This document shows, in pieces, positions 1-5,681 of a DNA stretch of 6,020 nt (positions are counted from its first letter, which is position 1; each line of letters begins with the position of its first letter). The stretch spans positions 1-6,020 of the forward strand of contig CAKZNY010000120.1 of assembly GCA_937132145.1 (NCBI GenBank), read 5' to 3'. The notes under the pieces are model-generated. The model was not told the origin of the DNA. It saw only the letters and a list, made by a program, of their open reading frames with translations, and made no database searches. The DNA comes from an uncultured Paracoccaceae bacterium. GTDB lineage: Bacteria; Pseudomonadota; Alphaproteobacteria; Rhodobacterales; Rhodobacteraceae. The position numbers and the translations under genes were made by a program.

Positions 1-621
1 GGTGCCAAATACCAGCGCCTTGAGGGGTTCGATGAAAATCTGATCTGGAAAGGTGTCGCCGTAAACCTGTCGGAAGACCCGACCATCCGCGTCCAAGATC
101 GTGGCTTGGGTGATGTGATCGAACCCACCGGCCGCTGCGTAGTAGCTGAAACCTAGATCGTCAAGCAACGCCTCGATGGTTAAAAGATCCGCGCTAGCGA
201 GCTGCCAGTCTTTCGCGTCGATCCCTTGCGTACGGGCAAAACTATTTAGCCTTGAGGGTGTATCGCGCCGTGCGTCGAAACCAATGGTCAGAACGGCGAA
301 TGCGTCCTCACCCATCACGCGCCTTGCCTCGCGGACCGCATCAAGCAGATGTTGGGTGGTGGTCGGGCATACGGTGCCGCAACTCGTGTAAATAAGGCTG
401 ATGACCAGCGGTCGTCCGCGAAACGACGCCATGTCCAGAAGTGCGCCTTTGGAATCTGTCAGGATATAGGAACCTACAAGCTGCCCGATCGCCGCCTCGC
501 TGCGCTCAATGACTGCGTTTGGATCAAGGCGCGATTGGCTGGCGGCGGTGCCACCCCACGGTCCAAGCGCGGTAACAGCCAGCAGAAGCGTTGCAATCAG
601 CTTGTGTTTCAGAAGGCCCAT
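1..621 (-). CDS. SCO1/SenC family copper chaperone, partial (C-terminus outside window)
   Basis: I translated this directly from the minus strand: 207 codons stay open from the ATG at 621 to the left edge. A basic n-region (K5, K7) and a hydrophobic stretch at about 8-22 form a signal peptide or membrane anchor, so the thioredoxin-fold domain is periplasmic. The copper-site motif C81-G-T-V-C85-P is present, followed by the family-typical FDARRDTPSRL segment (115-125) and His169, which fits the third copper ligand. SCO proteins deliver copper to, or reduce, the CuA site of subunit II, and the CuA subunit in this same operon is the obvious client. The start overlaps the end of the upstream farnesyltransferase gene by 13 nt and is preceded by a GGGGA Shine-Dalgarno (complement of about 626-630), which suggests translational coupling. 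It corresponds to the senC position of norSY-senC-orf1 clusters. Family assignment is firm; the client is inferred. Confidence 0.93.
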   Translation of the reverse strand, partial: MGLLKHKLIATLLLAVTALGPWGGTAASQSRLDPNAVIERSEAAIGQLVGSYILTDSKGALLDMASFRGRPLVISLIYTSCGTVCPTTTQHLLDAVREARRVMGEDAFAVLTIGFDARRDTPSRLNSFARTQGIDAKDWQLASADLLTIEALLDDLGFSYYAAAGGFDHITQATILDADGRVFRQVYGDTFPDQIFIEPLKALVFGT

Positions 622-1478
622 TTGATCCCCGTATCCACGAAAACACCCGTTGTCAGCAGGGAGAATTGGATAAGAGATGCTTTAAAGTTTGCGTAGGCCG
701 TCTTATGGCTCGGGGCGCGGAACAGTTGCCAGCTTCGCCACGCGAACAGCCCACCGCCCACCGCTGCAAATATTCCGTAAACCGGTCCCATGCCGAAAGC
801 CAAGGGTACCAGCGATAGCACTGCTAACAACACCGTATGACCGAGGATTAACGAGGTCCAGACCCGTTCCGACACCACGTTTGGAAGCATTGGCACCCCG
901 GCATTGCGGTAATCGTCGCCCTTTGCGGCTGCAAGGCTCCAGAAATGCGGCGGGGTCCAGAGGAACATGACAATGGCCAACAGGATCGGGGTCGCCTGCA
1001 TGTTAGGCTCGACCACCGCCGCGCCGGCGAGTATGGCAAAACTGCCCGCAGCACCACCAACGACAATATTCCAAACGCTTCTGCGTTTTAACCAGACCGT
1101 ATAAACTATGCCGTAAGTAAAAGCGCCGAGGAAAACGAAGACAGCCGCGAGTGTCCCGCCAACGGCCGCCGCCATTGCCAGCGAGGCCACGAGAAGTCCC
1201 AGAAAGGTAATCGGCCAGACCACGCCCGGCTTCAACGTACCCCGCGCAAAGGGGCGCCCGCGGGTACGCACCATTAAGCGATCCCCGGCGCGCTCATAGT
1301 AGTGGTTGAACGCACTTACCGCGCCCGCCGCGCCCAATACGGCGAGGGCAAACACTGTCGCTTTCAGCATCGAAAACGCGCCATCTGCCGCCAGCATTCC
1401 AACCAGTGCGCTCATGGCGATAGCAAAGCTGATCCGCAGCTTGAGCAGGGTCGTTGTTATACGAATTGCCTCAAACAT
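609..1478 (-). CDS. ctaB: Protoheme IX farnesyltransferase (heme O synthase) family protein, operon paralogue
   Basis: This 289-residue polytopic UbiA-superfamily protein is close to the usual CtaB/CyoE length of about 300. CtaB landmarks are in order: the first prenyl-diphosphate/metal motif region N58-HYYERAGD66 leading into RTRGRP (71-76), KRRSVWNIVVGGAAGS (131-146), TPPHFW (175-180) and DDYRNAGVPMLP (188-199). The family adds a farnesyl group to heme B to give heme O. In the first motif the usual NxxYDRDxD pattern reads NHYYERAGD, so the first Asp is Glu and the middle Asp is Ala. The ATG at 1478 has an AGGAG Shine-Dalgarno 8 nt upstream and starts 16 nt after the stop of subunit I, so it is in the same operon. 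It probably makes a modified heme for this terminal reductase. It may be a second copy beside a housekeeping ctaB elsewhere, which cannot be seen here. Confidence 0.9.
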   Translation of the reverse strand: MFEAIRITTTLLKLRISFAIAMSALVGMLAADGAFSMLKATVFALAVLGAAGAVSAFNHYYERAGDRLMVRTRGRPFARGTLKPGVVWPITFLGLLVASLAMAAAVGGTLAAVFVFLGAFTYGIVYTVWLKRRSVWNIVVGGAAGSFAILAGAAVVEPNMQATPILLAIVMFLWTPPHFWSLAAAKGDDYRNAGVPMLPNVVSERVWTSLILGHTVLLAVLSLVPLAFGMGPVYGIFAAVGGGLFAWRSWQLFRAPSHKTAYANFKASLIQFSLLTTGVFVDTGIKWAF

Positions 1479-1494
1479 GTCTCTTGCTCCTATC

Positions 1495-3231
1495 TTAGCT
1501 GAACAACCAGAGGTCGGACAGGTACTTCCAGTTCACGAAATAATAGAGCACAAACGTGATGAAAAAGACCGAAACCAGGATTATGGTGCCCGGCAACTTG
1601 ACGGCCTCGTCGCTTGTACCGTAGTTAGCCGCCGCTTCTGGGCCAGCGGAATGTAGCGGGAAGATCAGCGGTTGGGTCTCTTTAGTATCAAGCCGCTTGC
1701 CAGCCAGAATCGTGCCGACGGTGACCGCAATATAAATCCCGCCACCCAGCGCTGCCATCAGCGCAAATATGCCGTTCAGTCCCATCATCAAGTACGCAGC
1801 TGCGGGAAACTCGAAAGCGAACGCCGCGTCGGTTAGCGTAATGTCCCAGTACCGCCTCGGAACACCCAGCGTTCCCGCACCCATCATGGATATCGAGATA
1901 CCCGCGACACCTATTCCGAACAAATACGGCTGCCATTTGGCGAGCTTCGGCCAAATAATCTCGCGTTCAAAGATCAGCGGTAGCACCAGATAAGTAAGCG
2001 CCATGAACGCCAGTGTTGTGCCTGCCACCACGGTGCCGTGGAAATGCCCCGGTACATACATCGTGTTGTGCATCAAAACATTGAGCTGCTCGGTGCCCAG
2101 AATGACACCCGAGATACCCCCGATGAAACCAAACAGAACCAGCGACAAGAACATGCCAGAGAACGCCGGATTGCCCCACGGTGCTTTGCGCAGCCATCCA
2201 AACAAGCCTTTGGTAAACCCGTTCCTGCGCTGCGCGGCCTCGATAGCGCCCGGCACCGTCATCCCGTGGATCATCGATCCCATAACCGCCAGATACATCA
2301 GGTAACTGGTGTTCACGATTTTCCATTCTTCGCTCAGGCCCGGATCAGCCAGCAGATGGTGTGCGGCCGCAAGTTGCAGGAACAAAATATACATCAGGAA
2401 TGCGGTACGGCTGACCTTCTCCGACAGTGGCTTGGCCCCCACCAGAAGTGCCGCAATCAGGTACCAAATTGAAACCTGCACAGCAATGTTAATCTGTTGT
2501 GTCCCGTGTCCAAAAGCCCAGAAAATGGTCTTGTACATCAGCGGGTCGATGTTCGCGATCAGGCCCACCGACCACAAGTAGGTCGGGATCAAAATGATCG
2601 CCCCGGATGCAATGGTGAATACCGCTATAATCGCCGCCGTCAGTGCACCGAACGTTACAAGCGGTAGAGAGCCTTCATAGGTTTTCTCGGCCTTCGCGAT
2701 TACCAGCGTTCCAAAAAATACACATACCCCGCACAGCGCACCGACCACAAACAAGATCAGCGCCAGATAGAACCACGACGCTGCCATCATTGGTGGATAT
2801 GCGGTGAACATCACACTCGAGTCACCTCTCAGCACCGCGTAATTGGCCATCACCGCGCCAACCACCATCAGCACGAACCCGAGCCATGCGATTCTGGGCG
2901 TTGCCATACGACAGTTAAGCAAAACAGCCGAGGCAAAATAAAGCACCGCCATCTCGAAGAATATAATCCAGAAGATCAGCAGGTTAAGGCCGTGCCCCGT
3001 CAGTATAAGGTAAAACCAGTCCGCAGGTAAAAGGTGCACTGCCGGCCAACGTGTTAGCGCAACACCCAACCCCATCAATCCACCGATCAACAAGAATATG
3101 ACCGCCGCAACGGCGTTGACCTTGATCAGCAACTGCGCCTGAGTATCAATCTTTAATCCGGTGTACCGGCAAGAGCGAAAGATTGCATTCCTTACATAGC
3201 CACCGATTTGGCCCGCGTCGATTGTAGACAT
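1495..3231 (-). CDS. Heme-copper reductase subunit I, probable noncanonical NO reductase (sNOR/eNOR-like, NorY-type)
   Basis: This is a 578-residue catalytic subunit with about 13 predicted membrane helices. The metal ligands are all present: H80 (TGHGLN, low-spin heme), H242 (FGHG) and H291-H292 (metal B), then H396 and H398 in VPGHFHGT (high-spin and low-spin heme), preceded by H388 in HNT. The HNTxxVPGHFH and GVPRR (456-460) motifs resemble the B-type (ba3) branch. Helix VI reads G-H242-G-T-Q-Q246 where oxidases have HPEVY or HPxVY, so the cross-linked tyrosine is replaced by Gln. Loss of that tyrosine is expected in NO reductases and not in oxygen-reducing enzymes. The start at 3231 was chosen because GGGAG lies about 10 nt upstream, 14 nt after the subunit II stop. 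An in-frame ATG at 3297 would lie inside subunit II and add 22 non-family residues. Membership of the heme-copper superfamily is certain; NO as substrate is inferred from the active site and NsrR context. Confidence 0.9.
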   Translation of the reverse strand: MSTIDAGQIGGYVRNAIFRSCRYTGLKIDTQAQLLIKVNAVAAVIFLLIGGLMGLGVALTRWPAVHLLPADWFYLILTGHGLNLLIFWIIFFEMAVLYFASAVLLNCRMATPRIAWLGFVLMVVGAVMANYAVLRGDSSVMFTAYPPMMAASWFYLALILFVVGALCGVCVFFGTLVIAKAEKTYEGSLPLVTFGALTAAIIAVFTIASGAIILIPTYLWSVGLIANIDPLMYKTIFWAFGHGTQQINIAVQVSIWYLIAALLVGAKPLSEKVSRTAFLMYILFLQLAAAHHLLADPGLSEEWKIVNTSYLMYLAVMGSMIHGMTVPGAIEAAQRRNGFTKGLFGWLRKAPWGNPAFSGMFLSLVLFGFIGGISGVILGTEQLNVLMHNTMYVPGHFHGTVVAGTTLAFMALTYLVLPLIFEREIIWPKLAKWQPYLFGIGVAGISISMMGAGTLGVPRRYWDITLTDAAFAFEFPAAAYLMMGLNGIFALMAALGGGIYIAVTVGTILAGKRLDTKETQPLIFPLHSAGPEAAANYGTSDEAVKLPGTIILVSVFFITFVLYYFVNWKYLSDLWLFS

Positions 3232-3245
3232 TGCTTGTTCTCTCC

Positions 3246-3779
3246 CTAGTCGATCACGCGGATCCGGCCGGTCATCAAGTGATGCCCAATCCCGCAATAT
3301 TCGTTGCAGATGATTCCGAATTCACCGGATTCAGTCGGTGTTAGGTTAATGACGTGCTCGTATCCCGGGTGCACCGAGATGTTGATATTCGTCGGTTGCA
3401 ACGAAAACCCGTGCACCCAGTCGGCTGATGAGAGGTGGAATCGGTAGCTCTGCCCCTTTTTCAACTCAAGGATCGGCCACCATTCCCATTTACGCGCCAA
3501 CAGGTAGACATCCTCGCCCGCAGGGGGACGCACAATCGGCACACCATTTTCCTCGCCAACCTGATATTTCTCGGCGAAAGCCTCAACCTTCGCCACATAG
3601 GCGCTTGGCTGAATTCGGTACGTCTCTGTTGAAAGGTTCTGATTGCCGATGAAGTGCCATGCAATCATAAAGAAGAACATGAACAGTCCCCAAAAGAACA
3701 CGATCACGATCCATCCAAGTTCAACCTTGTGGATCGGCTCTCTCCACCAGATTCGTTGCTCAGGAGGGGCTATAGACAT
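3246..3779 (-). CDS. Heme-copper reductase subunit II with CuA centre (NorS-type)
   Basis: This 177-residue electron-entry subunit has one N-terminal transmembrane helix (about 21-44) and then a periplasmic cupredoxin domain. All CuA ligands are visible: H123 in DWVHGF, then C158-N-E160-Y-C162-G-I-G-H166-H-L-M169. The aromatic KWEWWP patch (97-102) resembles the segment that carries electrons from cytochrome c to CuA in this family. The short single-helix form is typical of B-type-like enzymes; A-type oxidases have a two-helix subunit II. An intact CuA implies a soluble cytochrome c or similar periplasmic donor. It also separates this enzyme from the classical cNOR, whose small subunit NorC carries heme c. 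A GGGAG Shine-Dalgarno (complement of 3786-3790) precedes the ATG, 27 nt after the small upstream gene. Subunit identity is firm; the NO reductase role is inferred from its partner. Confidence 0.93.
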   Translation of the reverse strand: MSIAPPEQRIWWREPIHKVELGWIVIVFFWGLFMFFFMIAWHFIGNQNLSTETYRIQPSAYVAKVEAFAEKYQVGEENGVPIVRPPAGEDVYLLARKWEWWPILELKKGQSYRFHLSSADWVHGFSLQPTNINISVHPGYEHVINLTPTESGEFGIICNEYCGIGHHLMTGRIRVID

Positions 3780-3806
3780 CTTAATCTCCCTGTTAGCTGC
3801 GCTCCA

Positions 3807-3971
3807 TCATTCGATGAGCGGAATTGATGCAATCTCCATCACGCCCCAGATCACGTAAAGAACGGTCGGGATGGTGACTCCGAGAAACAGCAGTAAAAAA
3901 TGGTTATCGAGCAGGCGCTGCATGAACGGAATTTGTTCGGGTCGCGCTGTATCTTTAGCTTCATCGTTCAT
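3807..3971 (-). CDS. Small single-helix membrane protein, first gene of the reductase operon
   Basis: This encodes 54 residues: a charged, cytoplasmic-looking N-terminus (about 1-22), then one hydrophobic segment (about 24-46, FLLLFLGVTIPTVLYVIWGV) and a short acidic end. I chose the ATG at 3971 because AAGGA lies 8 nt upstream. A longer in-frame reading from 4061 would run through the promoter and NsrR operator and is rejected. It is the promoter-proximal gene, and its stop is 27 nt before subunit II. Size, topology and position suggest an accessory subunit comparable to the one-helix subunit IIa of ba3 oxidases, or the small orf accompanying norSY-senC clusters. I cannot recognise a family from the residues alone. 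Confidence 0.75.
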   Translation of the reverse strand: MNDEAKDTARPEQIPFMQRLLDNHFLLLFLGVTIPTVLYVIWGVMEIASIPLIE

Positions 3972-4011
3972 TTGCGTTTCCTTTGTACAGGAGCGTCTTA
4001 ATTCGAGATTC

Positions 4012-4031
4012 CCGCTGCAAAAGCGTAGCGG
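4012..4031 (-). other. Hairpin in the 5' leader of the reductase operon
   Basis: CCGCT and AGCGG arms (5 bp) enclose a 10-nt interior that can add one more C-G pair. The element lies in the roughly 68-nt untranslated leader between the predicted start site (about 4039) and the first ATG (3971). No uridine tract follows, so it is not an intrinsic terminator. It could stabilise the transcript; the function is unknown. Confidence 0.35.
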
Positions 4032-4041
4032 TGCGCCCTTA

Positions 4042-4064
4042 AAGAAGTAAATCAAATACATCTT
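4042..4064 (-). promoter_or_regulatory. NsrR operator overlapping the operon promoter
   Basis: This 23-bp dyad has an 11-1-11 layout. Read on the minus strand, the first arm AAGATGTATTT matches the known NsrR half-site AAGATGYATTT at every position. The second arm ATTTACTTCTT matches its complement at 8 of 11 positions. Eight of the 11 arm pairs are symmetric, and symmetry continues three more pairs outward (4039-4041 with 4065-4067). It covers the whole -10 and most of the spacer, a classic place for repression. An NsrR-type gene lies about 125 bp away, divergently transcribed. The consensus is recalled from gamma-proteobacterial work; the alphaproteobacterial variant may differ slightly. 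Confidence 0.75.
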
Positions 4065-4074
4065 TAACTGTCAA
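4046..4074 (-). promoter_or_regulatory. Sigma70-type promoter of the reductase operon
   Basis: On the minus strand a perfect -35 hexamer TTGACA (complement of 4069-4074) is followed by exactly 17 bp and TTTACT (complement of 4046-4051), a 4/6 match to TATAAT. Transcription would start near 4039, giving a leader of about 68 nt before the 54-residue gene. The near-consensus -35 implies a strong promoter when it is not repressed. Confidence 0.75.
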
Positions 4075-4114
4075 GTGATTGAATAATAATTTATTTATGA
4101 GGCAGTTTGGGCGG

Positions 4115-4136
4115 AATATTTGTTATATCAAATATT
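4115..4136. repeat. Palindrome upstream of nsrR, candidate operator
   Basis: Perfect 8-bp arms AATATTTG and CAAATATT flank the 6-nt centre TTATAT, so 10 of 11 pairs are symmetric over 22 bp. The core is TTG-N6-CAA, two bases shorter than the TTG-N8-CAA of FNR/NNR boxes, so it is not a canonical FNR site. It does not fit the NsrR 11-1-11 layout well. It lies just upstream of the predicted nsrR -35. Confidence 0.55.
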
Positions 4137-4153
4137 GAATATATATTTAATAT
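4132..4153. repeat. Second AT-rich palindrome over the nsrR -35 region
   Basis: ATATT and AATAT outer arms surround an AT core, with 10 of 11 pairs symmetric over 22 bp (only 4137/4148 mismatched). It overlaps the last 5 bp of the preceding palindrome and covers the predicted -35 of nsrR. It may be an autoregulatory operator. Its simple A/T composition means chance symmetry is more likely than for the first palindrome. Confidence 0.4.
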
Positions 4154-4164
4154 GCGTATATAAT
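4135..4164 (+). promoter_or_regulatory. Promoter of nsrR
   Basis: TTGAAT (4135-4140, 4/6 match to the -35 consensus) and a perfect TATAAT (4159-4164) are separated by 18 bp. Transcription would start near 4171. That leaves a leader of about 17 nt carrying GGGAG (4176-4180) 7 nt before the nsrR ATG. The region is very AT-rich, so the exact -35 is less certain than the -10. Confidence 0.6.
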
Positions 4165-4187
4165 AAGAAGAAAATGGGAGTAGAAAA

Positions 4188-4667
4188 ATGCGTCTAACAG
4201 ATTACAGCGAATATGCGTTGAGAGTTTTGATCTATCTAAGCATTCAGGACGACCGATTGGTAACGGTCAAAGAGATATCAGAGCAGTACGGTATTTCTCA
4301 CAATCATCTAACAAAACTGGTTCACAAGCTCGGGAAAAACGGGTTTGTCGAAACCATCCGCGGAAAAAGCGGCGGCCTGCGCATCGGCCGCGATCCGGCA
4401 ATGATTACGGTCGGTGAAGTGGTTCGCATCATGGAGAGCGACTTCGCAATTGTGGAGTGCATGCAATCCGGCAACTACGAGTGCCGGATCGTAAGAGCAT
4501 GCGTTCTCTCCGGCGTTTTCCGCGAGGGCCTCAACGCTTTCCTTGAGGTTCTGGATAATTACACGATCGCGGACCTTGTTAAGCCAAAACAGCAATTGGC
4601 CAAAGCGTTCCCCGTCGATGTATGGTCCGGTGCACCTTACCCCTCGAAAATTAGCGGCGACGGTTAA
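4188..4667 (+). CDS. nsrR: Rrf2-family NO-sensing transcriptional repressor NsrR
   Basis: The 159-residue protein opens with the Rrf2 signature MRLTDYSEYALRVLIYLS. A winged helix-turn-helix follows (about 25-52, EISEQYGISHNHLTKLVHKL) with the wing RGKSGGLRIG (58-67). Cysteines C91, C99 and C105 have C-x7-C-x5-C spacing, close to NsrR (C-x4-C-x5-C in E. coli, C-x5-C-x5-C in Streptomyces), and the LDNYTIADLV segment (122-131) is also typical of NsrR. IscR and RirA have different cysteine patterns. NsrR binds DNA in its [4Fe-4S] form and releases it when NO attacks the cluster. Position 8, Asp in well-studied NsrR proteins and a cluster ligand in Streptomyces, is Glu here. The C-terminus is about 15 residues longer than in E. 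coli. It is divergent from the reductase operon, whose promoter holds an NsrR-like site. The ATG has GGGAG 7 nt upstream. Confidence 0.9.
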   Translation: MRLTDYSEYALRVLIYLSIQDDRLVTVKEISEQYGISHNHLTKLVHKLGKNGFVETIRGKSGGLRIGRDPAMITVGEVVRIMESDFAIVECMQSGNYECRIVRACVLSGVFREGLNAFLEVLDNYTIADLVKPKQQLAKAFPVDVWSGAPYPSKISGDG

Positions 4668-4719
4668 TGGTATCAGCAAACATCGAACCGCTGACCCTTA
4701 ATGTCATGGACTGAAATCG

Positions 4720-4737
4720 CACCAGCACAAGCTGGTG
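4720..4737 (+). terminator. Hairpin after nsrR, possible terminator without U-tract
   Basis: A perfect 7-bp stem CACCAGC / GCTGGTG with an ACAA loop lies 53 nt past the nsrR stop. The next bases are GGATCAACAAAAACAG, with no T run, so it lacks the second half of an intrinsic terminator. It may mark a Rho-dependent end or protect the 3' end of the mRNA. Confidence 0.35.
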
Positions 4738-4804
4738 GGATCAACAAAAACAGTTGAAACAGTTATTTTTCAAAAGAACTCCTCCGGCGCAAATACGTTT
4801 TCTT

Positions 4805-4823
4805 TTCCGTCTGGAAGACGGAA
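4805..4823. repeat. 8-bp inverted repeat in the intergenic region
   Basis: TTCCGTCT and AGACGGAA form a perfect 8-bp stem with a 3-nt loop. As plus-strand RNA it can extend by two G-U pairs. A T run precedes it on the plus strand and only three T follow, so a terminator role is doubtful in either direction. Function unknown. Confidence 0.45.
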
Positions 4824-5052
4824 GGTTTAGACCAAAGAGTGGATACTTAACCGATCGCGAATAAATGAATCCTCACTTCGTCAATCAAGCAGTCGAGTTT
4901 ATGCTCGTGACACATCACACAGACGGTTCATTCAAAACCTATTTCACCATTTTCATAACTTATTCTTGGTGACAACACGGTGACCGGAGACTGCATGCAA
5001 AACGGTGACAACGTATCGAAGAGATAACGGATTACCACGTAACCAATTCAAA

Positions 5053-5068
5053 AGTATATTGAAATACT
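5053..5068 (-). terminator. Weak candidate terminator of tRNA-Ala
   Basis: On the minus strand, 10 nt after the encoded CCA, AGTAT and ATACT arms (5 bp) enclose a 6-nt loop and are followed by a short T run. The stem is short and AT-rich, so this is only the best visible candidate. Confidence 0.25.
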
Positions 5069-5078
5069 ATCGGAATAT

Positions 5079-5154
<76 letters not shown>

Positions 5155-5192
5155 TGGTATTTGGGTGTTGCTACGACCGCAGCAACGCCCCG

Positions 5193-5221
5193 TATTTAGG
5201 GCCGCGTTTGGCCGAGTTCAA
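5193..5221 (-). promoter_or_regulatory. Candidate promoter of tRNA-Ala
   Basis: Minus-strand TTGAAC (complement of 5216-5221) and TAAATA (complement of 5193-5198) are 17 bp apart and would start transcription about 30 nt before the tRNA. The -10 is a poor match. A 6-bp hairpin (GTTGCT/AGCAAC, 5167-5186) lies between this element and the tRNA. Read-through from the upstream gene is an alternative. Confidence 0.35.
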
Positions 5222-5247
5222 GCGGAAAGTTTCGCTCGGGACAACGA

Positions 5248-5589
5248 TCAGGAATTGTCGTCGTCGCTCGCAGGAACATCTGCGACTTCTTCCAGTGTGA
5301 CAGTGTCGTCGTCATCATCCAGCAACGCATCATCCGAGGCGCTTGTGTCATCGCTGTCGTCCAGAACGTCCTCGACATCGTCAATGATCGGATCTTCAAC
5401 CGCTGCTGCTGCCGCTGCTTCCTCTTCCTTTTTCACCTTCGCTGCTGCGGCTTTACCACCGTCCAGCAAGGACGCCAGATCAAATTCGAAGTCGCAAGAC
5501 GGGCAGGTCATCGGATCGTTTTTCAGATCATAAAAGCGTGTCGCGCATTTTGGGCAGAGGCGCTTTACGCCCCATTCTTCGTTGGGCAT
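5248..5589 (-). CDS. TIGR02300 / FYDLN-acid family protein
   Basis: The 113-residue protein has two parts. The N-terminal zinc ribbon has C12-P-K-C15 and C29-P-S-C32 around the family motif (here RFYDLKNDP, 18-26, with Lys where the family name has Asn). After an Ala/Lys/Glu-rich linker (about 45-63) comes a strongly acidic, probably disordered tail (64-113) rich in Asp and Ser. The family is widespread in Alphaproteobacteria and has no established function known to me. The ribbon plus polyacidic tail suggests binding of a nucleic-acid-associated or basic partner, which is inference. The ATG at 5589 has AGGGG (complement of 5596-5600) 6 nt upstream, and the WGxKRxCPxC start fits the family. 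It is divergent from phaZ and upstream of tRNA-Ala. Confidence 0.92.
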   Translation of the reverse strand: MPNEEWGVKRLCPKCATRFYDLKNDPMTCPSCDFEFDLASLLDGGKAAAAKVKKEEEAAAAAAVEDPIIDDVEDVLDDSDDTSASDDALLDDDDDTVTLEEVADVPASDDDNS

Positions 5590-5681
5590 GGGAATCCCCT
5601 TAAATGTTTTCGTTAATTTCCCTCGTCACGTGCCATATGCGAGCGACCTTGTCAAAGGCTTTACCACATCGCAACCGCGAA

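Larger units (their letters stand above)
4668..5078. other. Gene-free interval between nsrR and tRNA-Ala
   Basis: I see no convincing coding region on either strand. The interval holds a 7-bp hairpin (4720-4737), a tandem pair of AAACAGTT octamers (4748-4755 and 4757-4764), an AT-rich TTGAAA/TTTCAA inverted repeat (4754-4773), an 8-bp hairpin (4805-4823) and three GGTGAC hexamers (4968-4973, 4979-4984, 5004-5009). No transposase, integrase or remnant of either is recognisable. It separates the NO cluster from the background tRNA region and could contain an old insertion junction. Confidence 0.6.

Noticed and set aside
3232..3297. N-terminal extension of subunit I to an ATG at 3297
   Set aside because: It overlaps the CuA-coding end of subunit II and adds hydrophilic residues unlike the family. 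The ATG at 3231 has a Shine-Dalgarno at the right distance.
1495..3779. Calling subunits I and II an aa3, cbb3 or classical cNOR enzyme
   Set aside because: Subunit I lacks the HPEVY tyrosine of aa3 enzymes. There is no cytochrome c subunit as in cbb3 or cNOR; instead subunit II has a full CuA site. The VPGHFH and GVPRR motifs are B-type-like.
3972..4061. N-terminal extension of the small membrane protein to an ATG at 4061
   Set aside because: It would place the coding start inside the NsrR operator and upstream of the predicted transcript start. The ATG at 3971 has a good Shine-Dalgarno.
4120..4131. FNR/NNR-type box TTG...CAA upstream of nsrR
   Set aside because: The arms are separated by 6 nt instead of the 8 required for TTGAT-N4-ATCAA, so it was listed only as an unassigned palindrome.
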